DNA from: Planctomycetota bacterium
Lineage (GTDB): Bacteria > Planctomycetota > UBA8108 > UBA1146
Assembly: GCA_002691835.1 (NCBI GenBank)
Contig: NZJA01000052.1
Location: 1 to 16,269 of the forward strand
Direction of reading: 5' to 3'
DNA length: 16,269 nucleotides
In this document: one piece after another, positions 7,066 to 14,629 of the stretch
How the letters are laid out: every line of letters begins with the position of its first letter
Position numbering within the stretch: the stretch's first letter is position 1
The notes under the pieces: generated by a model
What the model was told of the DNA's origin: nothing
Database searches by the model: none
The model's input: only the letters and a program-made list of their open reading frames with translations
Program-made: the position numbers and the translations under genes

Positions 7066-8424
7066 CTAACCCTTCATCGTCGAGGGGTCTTCCGCGTGAT
7101 AGCGGGCCACCTCCGGTGTGATCACGCCCTTTTTCAGCAGTTCACGAATCGAATCATCCATCGTGATCATTCCCTGCTTGCGTCCGGTCTGGAGAACCGA
7201 GGGCAGTTGGAAAGTCTTGTTTTCCCTGATCAGGTTCCCCACAGCCGGTGTGGCAAACATGATTTCCAGAGCCGGCTCTACGCCGGTTCCATCTTTTCGA
7301 GGTAGCAACTGCTGGGAGATGACCCCACGCATCGATTCCGAAACCATGGCCCGAATCTGCTCCTGCTCCCTCGGTGGGAAGACATCGATGAGGCGGTCCA
7401 GAGATCGAACGGCATTCGTCGTATGCAAGGTTGCCAATACCAAATGCCCGGTTTCGGCAGCCGTGATGGCCATCGAAATCGTTTCAACATCTCGCATTTC
7501 CCCCACCATGATGACATCGGGGTCTGCACGCATCGCCGATTTGAGGGCTGAATAAAAACTTTCGGTATGACGTCGCACGTGACGTTGATTGATGTTCGAT
7601 CCAGAGGCTTCAAAAATGTACTCGATCGGATCCTCAACCGTCACGATATGGTCGTTTCGATTTTTGTTCACGAGGTCGACCAAAGCCGCCAAAGTCGCCG
7701 ATTTTCCACAACCTGAAGGCCCCGTGACCAACACGATTCCCTGGTTGTACTGGGTAAACTCTTTGAGAATTGCCGGCATGTGCAATTCTTCCAGCGACGA
7801 GACCTTTTTCGGAATCAGGCGGAAGATCGCTTCCTTGCCTTTTCGCTGAACGAAACAGTTGGCACGGTAGCGACCGTGATCTTCTGTCTCCAAGCAGAAA
7901 TCCAGATCGAGATGCTCTTCCAGCTCACGCATTTGCTCAGCATCCAGCAACTCACGAATCGCTTTTTCTGTGTCCTCTGCCGAAAGGGTCGGATGCTTCA
8001 AACGAATCAGCTGCCCATGGAGACGGACCAACGGTGCTGAATCGACCTGGAAGTGAAAGTCGGAGCAACCGAGCTCTCTCGCCTTCCGCAAATATTGGTC
8101 GATGGGCTTGCCGCTCAGTTCGGTAAAATCCATTCTCTGGACGTCGGCGACCGTAGGGCCTGACCCCGCAGACGCAGTCGCTGCCGAAGTGGCGGTTGCC
8201 GAAGCAGCAGCCCCCCCCAAACGCTCCTCAATCTTTTTCTGAATCGCTGAAGCATGCTGTGCAGTAATCAATCCTTTGGCCACCAGCGTCTCACCGAGGT
8301 CTCCTCCCTCAGGCAAACCGGCCATCACCTTTTTCAAGGCGGCTTCATCGACCAATTTGTTTTTGAGGACGATGCGACCGAACATCGTTGCCATCGCGGA
8401 ACGATCCCGTGTCTCTTCAGTCAT
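7066..8424 (-). CDS. PilT-like ATPase with MshEN-like N-terminal extension
   Basis: The C-terminal 350 residues are a PilT-type motor: SDFHFQVDSAP (121-131), Walker A GPSGCGKSA (235-243), Asp box IVTVEDPIEY (260-269), Walker B DPDVIMVGEMRD (301-312) and His box ATLHTTNA (331-338). Before it lies a region absent from normal PilT. Residues 15-68 carry two helical repeats, FGRIVLKNKLVDEAALKKVM and LGETLVAKGLITAQHASAIQ. These look like the GSPII_E N-terminal/MshEN repeat known from PilB and GspE, and an Ala/Ser/Thr linker (71-90) follows. Walker A has Cys and Ala at places usually occupied by Ser and Thr. The ATG at 8424 has GGGGAG 6 bases upstream. It is probably a PilU/PilT2-like accessory motor; the extension suggests regulated assembly, which is inference. 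Confidence 0.9.
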   Translation of the reverse strand: MTEETRDRSAMATMFGRIVLKNKLVDEAALKKVMAGLPEGGDLGETLVAKGLITAQHASAIQKKIEERLGGAAASATATSAATASAGSGPTVADVQRMDFTELSGKPIDQYLRKARELGCSDFHFQVDSAPLVRLHGQLIRLKHPTLSAEDTEKAIRELLDAEQMRELEEHLDLDFCLETEDHGRYRANCFVQRKGKEAIFRLIPKKVSSLEELHMPAILKEFTQYNQGIVLVTGPSGCGKSATLAALVDLVNKNRNDHIVTVEDPIEYIFEASGSNINQRHVRRHTESFYSALKSAMRADPDVIMVGEMRDVETISMAITAAETGHLVLATLHTTNAVRSLDRLIDVFPPREQEQIRAMVSESMRGVISQQLLPRKDGTGVEPALEIMFATPAVGNLIRENKTFQLPSVLQTGRKQGMITMDDSIRELLKKGVITPEVARYHAEDPSTMKG

Positions 8425-8496
8425 TTTTTCTCCCCGAACTTTGGGCTAAGGAATCTCCGAATCACCTGCGGTGAAGATTTCTTCGATTCCAGGCTT

Positions 8497-8525
8497 CCCG
8501 GGAATGGGCTTTTGGGAATCCCGGG
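8497..8525. other. Small GC-rich inverted repeat between hldE and the PilT-like gene
   Basis: CCCGGGA (8497-8503) and TCCCGGG (8519-8525) flank 15 bases in the 113-bp spacer after the hldE stop. No T tract follows on either strand, so it is not a convincing terminator. It could be an RNA-processing or attenuating hairpin inside the long minus-strand unit. Confidence 0.4.
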
Positions 8526-8537
8526 CAAGTCCGTATC

Positions 8538-10046
8538 CTAGCCTTCAGGGGTTTCGGGGCAAGATCGTGTCCCACTCCTGATTTGCTCAATCAGGCCAGA
8601 GGTCGAGAATCCAGGCTTCAAAGTCACTGTTTCCACCCTTCCTCCCGCCGCTTCGACCACTTCCCTGCCCACCACCTCTTCAATCGAATAATCAGCCCCT
8701 TTGACCAAAACATCCGGAAGTAACTGACCGATCAGTGATTCCGGGGTGTCTTCATCAAAAATCACGACATGGTCGACATTAGAGAGGGCTCCCAAGAGAC
8801 GGGCTCTTTCCGTCGCTGGCAGGATGGGTCGCTCGGGTCCCTTCAGACGGGTCACCGATGCATCCGAGTTCAAACCGACAATCAAGGCATCGCCAAAAGC
8901 TCTCGCCGCTTCAAGCAGCTGTAAATGCCCCGAGTGCAAAAGATCGAAACAACCGTTCGTGAAGACGACTGTCTGCTGGGAAGACCGATACTGATCCATG
9001 ATCAGAACCATCTCTTCGATACTGTGTCCGGGATCTTTCTGTAATCCACAATAAGCATCTCGGGCAGAAGAGAGCTCCCAAAGTTCCACCGGCTGAACAC
9101 CGACTTTTTGGATTTCTAAACCCGCACCGAGATTCGCCAACTGACACGCATCATCCATCGACCAGCCAGAAGCCAATGACAAGCCCAGAAGCGAAAGCAC
9201 CATGTCACCTGCACCGGCGACATCGGTCACTGCCTGAATCCGGGTCGGATGACGGCGAAGTCCTCCACCCTTGGAAACGCGAGTGATTCCATCCCGGTCG
9301 AGAGTCAAAATGCAGTGCTCCAAATGAAGCTTTTCAACAAGGGCTTCCCCAACCCGAGCGTGATCAGCAACCTCATCGCCGACCTCCATGCCACTGGCAG
9401 CAGAGGCCTCGTATCTGTTGGGACAAATCAGGGTTGCCCCCCGGTACTTCTGCCACTCCCCCGACCGGCCAGGATCGACCAAGACAGGGATTCCTCTCGC
9501 CCGAGCCTCATTCAGCAATTCCTGAAGCAACTCTTCGCCGAGAAGCCCCTTCTCGTAGTCGGAAACCAAAATGATCGACAAGGGTTGATCAAGAATCCGC
9601 TTCAATGCCTGACGACATGCGGAAAACTCAGACTCACTCAGGGGTTGGACCTGTTCCCGATCTAATCGAAGAATCTGCTGCTGTCCTCTTCCCGCATGCT
9701 GAACGCCTGCCAATATCCGGGTCTTGCAGCTGGTGGGACGATCCTTGGAAACCACGATATCGGAGACATCTGCGCCCAAAGACGCCAGAGCTTCACGGAT
9801 ATGTTCTCCAGCCTCATCGTTGCCGATCAGGCCAATGACGTGGGTAGAGACACCCAGTGCTGACAGATTTGCGACAACACTTCCGGCTCCACCAACCCGA
9901 CGTTCATGCTGTTGCGATCTGACGACTGGAACCGGAGCTTCCGGTGAAACCCTCTCGACGTCACCGTAGTGATATTCGTCAAGCATCAAATCACCGATGA
10001 CCAGAACCGGTTTTTCAACCTGGATCGATTCGATTTCAGGAATCAT
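8538..10046 (-). CDS. hldE: Bifunctional heptose-7-phosphate kinase / heptose-1-phosphate adenylyltransferase
   Basis: The 502-residue protein has both HldE domains. The N-terminal PfkB/ribokinase-type kinase (1 to about 330) shows GDLMLDEYHYGDVERVSPEA (18-37), VGGAGSVVANLSALG (51-65) and the anion-hole GAGD (278-281). The C-terminal nucleotidyltransferase (about 355-490) shows FTNGCFDLLHSGH (362-374), GLNSDASV (391-398) and VKGADY (448-453). Together they turn sedoheptulose-derived heptose 7-phosphate into ADP-heptose for the LPS core. The epimerase (hldD), isomerase (gmhA) and phosphatase (gmhB) are not in the window. Minor departures from the usual kinase motifs are Gly-Ser where Ala-Asn is common after VGGA/PGGA, and Met after GAGD. 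The ATG at 10046 overlaps the upstream stop as ATGA, with AAAGGA as SD, so translation is probably coupled. Confidence 0.95.
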   Translation of the reverse strand: MIPEIESIQVEKPVLVIGDLMLDEYHYGDVERVSPEAPVPVVRSQQHERRVGGAGSVVANLSALGVSTHVIGLIGNDEAGEHIREALASLGADVSDIVVSKDRPTSCKTRILAGVQHAGRGQQQILRLDREQVQPLSESEFSACRQALKRILDQPLSIILVSDYEKGLLGEELLQELLNEARARGIPVLVDPGRSGEWQKYRGATLICPNRYEASAASGMEVGDEVADHARVGEALVEKLHLEHCILTLDRDGITRVSKGGGLRRHPTRIQAVTDVAGAGDMVLSLLGLSLASGWSMDDACQLANLGAGLEIQKVGVQPVELWELSSARDAYCGLQKDPGHSIEEMVLIMDQYRSSQQTVVFTNGCFDLLHSGHLQLLEAARAFGDALIVGLNSDASVTRLKGPERPILPATERARLLGALSNVDHVVIFDEDTPESLIGQLLPDVLVKGADYSIEEVVGREVVEAAGGRVETVTLKPGFSTSGLIEQIRSGTRSCPETPEG

Positions 10047-10996
10047 GAGGTTCCTTTCGCCAATCTTTGGAGGAGAGCCATCCGGAATAAGGGCAAATTG
10101 ATTTCATGATGCCCAATCAGCGAGATGCCACGTTCAACCGGTCGCTGGAGAACATTCCGACTGGTTCGGTAATGAGGAATCATGTCAAAGTTAATCGCCG
10201 TCACTCCTGCAAGTTCTTGACCCAGATTTCGGGCAATATTAATGACTTTCAGAAAAACTTCCGGCATGACGACAGCCGAGCCAATATTCAGCCAGCAGCC
10301 GTTTTCAAGATCTTGAACGACCGCGGCCAAAAGACGGAAATCGATGGCGGTCGCCTCCCCCATATCCGCTCCAGCAACCCCCGGATGCATGTGGACAATA
10401 TCCGTTCCCACAGCGACGTGAACCGTTGCAGGAATTCCCAGACGGCGGGCACTCGCTAAAATGGAAATCTCTGCATGAGGAAATTTTGAATCGAAAATAT
10501 AATCACCCAGTGCTGCCCCAAGTCCGACTCCGGTGGAACCCGATTTTGCCGCCTCACGAAATGCTTCCGCAGTTTCGGCAGACATCCCAAATGAACCATC
10601 GGCAATGTGGGTCGCCACATCCTCCGAAGTTTCACCGATCATCGCCAGTTCAAGATCATGAATCGCGGTCGCACCATTCATCGCCAAAGCCTGAATGACA
10701 CCCCGTTCCATCAAGTCTATGAGAATCGGTCCCATCCCGACCTTCACGACATGCCCTCCGAGTGCAGCCACTACAGGAGCCTCGGCAGCATGCGCTGTCA
10801 CGACCGCATCGACTGCAGCACGTAACTCGCCGGCAGCGAGAATATCGGGAAGGTGGTCGAGCCACTCACTAAAAGACGCATCCACCGGACACGGCTTCCG
10901 AAATTGACTTCGGCGAACAATATTGTGCCGATCACGGATCGGGGTGGCTTGGATTCCGTCAAGATCGAGTGGTTGCCAACGGCTCTCTCGGTTCAT
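10043..10996 (-). CDS. Conserved-looking protein of unknown function in the LPS cluster
   Basis: The 317-residue soluble protein could not be assigned to a named family. Striking blocks that look like active-site motifs are GGHVVKVGMGPILIDLMERG (80-99), MNGATAIHDLELAMIGETS (106-124), GTDIVHMHPG (197-206), GSAVVMPEVFLK (239-250), NFDMIPHYRTSRNV (269-282) and GHHEI (295-299). The Gly-rich start followed by alternating strands and helices suggests a Rossmann-like enzyme. A distant link to the deoxyhypusine-synthase fold is a guess only. The ATG at 10996 has GAGGAG 5 bases upstream, which excludes a 46-residue upstream extension. It lies 73 bases after lpxK and overlaps hldE by 4 bases, so a role in lipid A or heptose metabolism is plausible. 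Confidence 0.8.
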   Translation of the reverse strand: MNRESRWQPLDLDGIQATPIRDRHNIVRRSQFRKPCPVDASFSEWLDHLPDILAAGELRAAVDAVVTAHAAEAPVVAALGGHVVKVGMGPILIDLMERGVIQALAMNGATAIHDLELAMIGETSEDVATHIADGSFGMSAETAEAFREAAKSGSTGVGLGAALGDYIFDSKFPHAEISILASARRLGIPATVHVAVGTDIVHMHPGVAGADMGEATAIDFRLLAAVVQDLENGCWLNIGSAVVMPEVFLKVINIARNLGQELAGVTAINFDMIPHYRTSRNVLQRPVERGISLIGHHEINLPLFRMALLQRLAKGTS

Positions 10997-11069
10997 GGAA
11001 ACTCCTCTTCGGCATTTCGGGATGCTATCAGAGAGAGCTTTGTACTTCACGCCTCCCCGGAAACTGATC

Positions 11070-12176
11070 TTAGGGCTGACCAGCCGTCCATCTTGAAAGA
11101 ATGGCTTCCACAGGGAAATCATGCTCAATCTCAAGAACGAGAATCCTGCGCCGTAAAGGCTCAGGAAGGCCTAATTCTGCAACCTTGGCCGAATCTTTGG
11201 CAGTACAGACCAATGCTTGACATCCATTTTGGTCAGCAAGACTCAGAAGCTGATCCAGATCTCGCTCAGAAAAATGCCGATGATCCTGGTAACGAACCTC
11301 TTTCAGAACCCGAATTCCGGTGGATTGCAGGGAGTTCAGGAACCCATCCGGGTCACCCAATGCACTAAAGGCCAGGCAGGAATCTACCTCTGCAGGAACT
11401 GGATCTCCCCCATCGAGGGGTCGAAATCCAAGAACTCGAGTCTGGCAAAGATCCACAGGAATCTGCGGATGAAGCTGACGGAAATATCCGGTGACCTGAT
11501 CCAACCACTCCGGCGAACAACGCTCGGTGCGTGTCAGGAGAATGTGATCCGCTTCTGAAACGGCGTCGATCGGTTCTCTTAATCGGCCGAGCGGAAGACA
11601 GTAGCCACCGCCAAAGGGATCCTGCGCATCACAGAGGAGAATATTGAGATCCCGGTACAAGCGACGGTGCTGAAATCCATCGTCGAGCAGAAGAAGGTCG
11701 ACTTCAGGGTGCTTTGTGAGAAGAAGCTTACCGACGTGAAAACGGTCTTTATGCTGGAAATGCGGAACATCGGGAAGCTTTTCCTGCAGCATTTGAAACT
11801 CATCGTTCACACTTTGCCTGGAACCGCTCTCAGATCCGGCTCTCGGTCTAGACTCTGCACCATAGCCTCGACTCAAAATTCCAGGACGACCTCCCAGATC
11901 TTTCCAGGCCTTTGCCAATGCCAAAACTGTGGGAGTCTTTCCCGTACCGCCAACGGTGATATTTCCGAGACTGATGACCGGAACCGGGAGACGTAAAGGC
12001 CATTCACCCGATCGGAATTTCGCTGATTCTCGACGCTTTTTTTGGCTCACACCCCAACGCCACAACTTCTCAAGGATTTGCAGAAGAGGACCCGGGAGCG
12101 GGAGGACCGGACGGGCGGACAAGGGCATTGAGCGGCTCAGATTACTTCTCCTCGACACCTTCTCGGGGACGGTCAT
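11070..12176 (-). CDS. lpxK: Tetraacyldisaccharide 4'-kinase LpxK
   Basis: The 368-residue protein matches LpxK, the membrane-associated kinase that phosphorylates the 4' position of the lipid A disaccharide precursor to give lipid IVA. Seen are a hydrophobic N-terminal helix region, the P-loop SLGNITVGGTGKTP (69-82), ILSRGYG (100-106), NDEFQML (124-130), LLLDDGFQHRRL (162-173) and DPFGGGYCLPLGRLREP (186-202). The start is uncertain. The ATG at 12176 overlaps the preceding small gene by 35 bases and has no SD. An ATG at 12128 is also possible. A CTG at 12140 lies 7 bases after GAGGAG and just behind the upstream stop, but CTG starts are rare. The family core is unaffected by the choice. Confidence 0.93.
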   Translation of the reverse strand: MTVPEKVSRRSNLSRSMPLSARPVLPLPGPLLQILEKLWRWGVSQKKRRESAKFRSGEWPLRLPVPVISLGNITVGGTGKTPTVLALAKAWKDLGGRPGILSRGYGAESRPRAGSESGSRQSVNDEFQMLQEKLPDVPHFQHKDRFHVGKLLLTKHPEVDLLLLDDGFQHRRLYRDLNILLCDAQDPFGGGYCLPLGRLREPIDAVSEADHILLTRTERCSPEWLDQVTGYFRQLHPQIPVDLCQTRVLGFRPLDGGDPVPAEVDSCLAFSALGDPDGFLNSLQSTGIRVLKEVRYQDHRHFSERDLDQLLSLADQNGCQALVCTAKDSAKVAELGLPEPLRRRILVLEIEHDFPVEAILSRWTAGQP

Positions 12177-12372
12177 GAATGATCGTCAGGACTTCCAGAA
12201 CCTGCTTCTCTTTCATATGTCCAAGGTCGATCAATATCTGGCCGAGAAAACGGTGGGATTCACCCCGGGCCTCATCGCGAGCCTGAACGGCAAGACCTTC
12301 ATAGAGTTGGGCGGTGGTGATGTATTGCAGTTCGAAGGCGACTTCTCCGAACAGTCTCATTTCTTCTGGCAA
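12142..12372 (-). CDS. Small stand-alone MshEN-like protein
   Basis: The 76-residue product consists almost entirely of two helical repeats: LFGEVAFELQYITTAQLYEG with VQ (7-29), and FLGQILIDLGHMKEKQVLEV (42-61). Each fits the pattern hhGxhhhxxxxhxxxxhxxxh seen in the N-terminal GSPII_E/MshEN domain of PilB/GspE ATPases, where two such motifs can bind cyclic di-GMP. Residues between the repeats (QARDEARGESHR) are charged. The same kind of module forms the extension of the PilT-like ATPase in this cluster. The TTG at 12372 is supported by AAGGAGG 5 bases upstream. It overlaps the annotated lpxK start. Family membership is judged from pattern only; whether it binds a nucleotide is unknown. Confidence 0.78.
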   Translation of the reverse strand: MPEEMRLFGEVAFELQYITTAQLYEGLAVQARDEARGESHRFLGQILIDLGHMKEKQVLEVLTIIHDRPREGVEEK

Positions 12373-12468
12373 AAAAACCTCCTTGTCAACTCTGGGATAT
12401 CACTACTAAAAGGATACCCGTCTCGCCATTCAAGGACCAGTAGAGCATCTTCCAAACGTATTCCCTCG

Positions 12469-13491
12469 TTAAAGGTCACGTCGGCGTCTTTCCATTTGCT
12501 GGCGATCATAAAGCTGATTGGCATCCAGCCGCAAATCTTCGACTTCAAGAAGCCTCTGAACCAAATCTTTGGGCAGTCCCGATTCTCCGCTGCAGGCTCC
12601 GGCGAGTGCTCCCCCAATTGCCGCTGTCAACTGAACTGCCCCACCAGCCTGTAAACAGGAGAGCAGGACTGACCGCGGAGATCCGGGATCTCTGAACCAG
12701 GAATACAATGCCACCATAAAGATGGGGAGGCAGCGATCCTCAACACCGATCCGATCAGGAGAAACATCTCTGTGATCACCCAAGGAAGCGAGTTTCAAAA
12801 ATGCATCTTGTTCATTCAGTGTCAGCATTCCAGGAATTTGCTGAATCGCCTCTGCAACTTCAGAATCGATACGACTCGCCGCAACAGCTGCTGCATCGAG
12901 AACGACACCCAAAACAATCTCATGATGAGTCAAGCAGTGAGCAATAATCGTTGCCAGCGCCGCATTCACTGCACGAACCCGAGTATCCTCATGAGTGATA
13001 GAAGTCAGGCGATCGACCGCATCATTCAGCTCTTCTGGAGCATCGTGACACCAAAGTCCCACAAGAATGCTGCACAAGAGAGCCGAAGCCCCATCTTCTC
13101 CAGGAGGACAGGCACAGCCCCGGGCTGAGCTTCCCTGACGCAACCACCGGGACATTGCTCCATCGATGTCTGACAGACGCTCGATCATTCGATTTTCACG
13201 CCACAGTGGAATCCACGCCTCAACGATGGAACCTTCCCGGATCAACCCCTCTTGAGAGATCGATTGGGAAGCGAGGGAAAGTAATTGAATCGACGCGCCA
13301 TGCTGTCCCTCTGGAAAGTAGCCCGATCGATGACGGACATATCCGTCGACAGCTTCTTCCCCCAGAGCGCGCATGAAGATGCGTGAAGAACCCGCATAAG
13401 GAAAACCGAGAGCACTGCCCACCGCTGCCCCAAGAAAGGCTCCCCTGAAACGATCTTGTAGCTGCTCCTTGAGAGTCAGAGACGATTTCAT
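12469..13491 (-). CDS. Degenerate ADP-ribosylglycohydrolase-fold protein
   Basis: The 340-residue protein follows the all-helical ADP-ribosylglycohydrolase (DraG/ARH) pattern. DRFRGAFLGAAVGSALG (13-29) is the family start, THEDTRVRAVNAALATIIA (166-184) the central helix and GGAVQLTAAIGGALAGACSG (283-302) the C-terminal motif. The metal-binding residues are missing. The usual GDALG reads GSALG, the TDDT segment is replaced by GQHGASIQ (62-69), and the C-terminal GGDxDT reads GGAVQL. The fold is therefore likely kept while dimetal hydrolysis of ADP-ribose bonds is lost, as in crystallin-type relatives. The ATG at 13491 overlaps the upstream stop as ATGA, tying it to the FGGY-like gene. A 96-bp gap follows before the next gene. 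Confidence 0.8.
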   Translation of the reverse strand: MKSSLTLKEQLQDRFRGAFLGAAVGSALGFPYAGSSRIFMRALGEEAVDGYVRHRSGYFPEGQHGASIQLLSLASQSISQEGLIREGSIVEAWIPLWRENRMIERLSDIDGAMSRWLRQGSSARGCACPPGEDGASALLCSILVGLWCHDAPEELNDAVDRLTSITHEDTRVRAVNAALATIIAHCLTHHEIVLGVVLDAAAVAASRIDSEVAEAIQQIPGMLTLNEQDAFLKLASLGDHRDVSPDRIGVEDRCLPIFMVALYSWFRDPGSPRSVLLSCLQAGGAVQLTAAIGGALAGACSGESGLPKDLVQRLLEVEDLRLDANQLYDRQQMERRRRDL

Positions 13492-14600
13492 TTCGATTCA
13501 CCCTGATCTGTCACTGGTGGGGAAGGATCTGAATGAGACTTGCGCCATTCGGCGAGTGTCTGCAAAGGACAACGCTTACGCCAAAAAGGCTTCATATCCC
13601 GAAACCACCCCAAGCCGACCCCTGCAAGGAGTGCGGGGCCCCTTGAAGGTTTTCCAAAATCTGCTGACAGTCGAATCTCTTCTGCATTCCCAGACCAGTC
13701 GTATGCCGCCGCGTCATCGATGCTGTCGTAAATGACATCGATCTCCGGCTCTGCGCCTTTTCTGGGATCGGCCGCTTCAGTCTTGGCTTGAACATACCAG
13801 TGGTCTCCATGCGGAGACGGAAGAGCATTTCGAGAATCACCTTCAAAATCACTGGCGGGCACGACCGTCCAGGTTTGAGCGCCCTGCTGATCGAGAAGTA
13901 CAATGCGTTGGCCAGAAATCGGCTCGCATGCCATCCATAATCGGGCAGCAACGGGTGTAGTGCCGGCCATGAACCAGGTCCCCCTCGGCAAACCCGTATC
14001 ACGAACGAGTTCCTCCTGAAGGATGCCCACCCTTTGGTATGCGGGCATCACTGGCGGAAGCTGACCCGAAGCAAGACCCACCCCATCCACTTTGGCAGGA
14101 TCCCAACGCTCAATCGAGTGAGCTCCCGGGGTCAGTCCCGATTGCCATGCAAAAGAGGTCGTCGTCGCGAGAGCACCAGTCCAGCGATAACGCAGCCAAT
14201 CCTGAACATCCAGAACCGCAACCAAACTGCGGGTCAGACCCGGTTGAGCAGAAAGTGTTGTTGGTATTCTTTCATCAATGTTTGCTTCAGGTGGAGATTC
14301 AGAAGTCCAGCCGAGAGCTCTCGGAGGAACAGGCTCCATCTCTGCATCGACGAGAACCAACCCTGTACTGCTGGCGATCCCGATGGCCGCGACAGAACCA
14401 GGACGAATCTTCCCCTCCTGAAGAGCATGCTGGAGCAATGCCCTGACAGAACGAACCTTCTCGTCCGGGTGAGTCTTCCAATCCTCGCTGAAGGAGGAGG
14501 GGACTTTCTCTGTAACGACCGCCAGAACCGAACCACGACGGTCGACGGCCTGTAAAACCAGAGTATTTCCGCAGAGTTCAAGACCTAGCATGACACTCAT
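13488..14600 (-). CDS. Degenerate FGGY-family carbohydrate kinase-like protein
   Basis: The 370-residue product resembles xylulokinase/glycerol kinase-type FGGY enzymes but is shorter than their usual near-500 residues. The N-terminal actin-like half has LGLELCGNTLVLQAVDRRG (5-23) where DLGTT is normal, then AAIGIASSTGLVLVDAEMEP (71-90). The block GLPRGTWFMAGTTPVAARLW (203-222) matches the region that normally reads GxxGGGDxxAAxxG, so the catalytic aspartate is missing. The C-terminal half is compressed but keeps SRGPALLAGVGLGWFRD (319-335). A catalytically inactive pseudokinase is the simplest reading. The ATG at 14600 has AGGAGG 6 bases upstream, which removes 23 upstream residues. It is the first gene of the minus-strand cluster and overlaps the next by 4 bases. 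Confidence 0.75.
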   Translation of the reverse strand: MSVMLGLELCGNTLVLQAVDRRGSVLAVVTEKVPSSFSEDWKTHPDEKVRSVRALLQHALQEGKIRPGSVAAIGIASSTGLVLVDAEMEPVPPRALGWTSESPPEANIDERIPTTLSAQPGLTRSLVAVLDVQDWLRYRWTGALATTTSFAWQSGLTPGAHSIERWDPAKVDGVGLASGQLPPVMPAYQRVGILQEELVRDTGLPRGTWFMAGTTPVAARLWMACEPISGQRIVLLDQQGAQTWTVVPASDFEGDSRNALPSPHGDHWYVQAKTEAADPRKGAEPEIDVIYDSIDDAAAYDWSGNAEEIRLSADFGKPSRGPALLAGVGLGWFRDMKPFWRKRCPLQTLAEWRKSHSDPSPPVTDQGESK

Positions 14601-14629
14601 GGAAAACCTCCTGACAAATTTCCTCAGAC

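Noticed and set aside
8497..8525. Terminator after hldE
   Set aside because: The hairpin has no T tract on the minus strand, so termination there is not supported.
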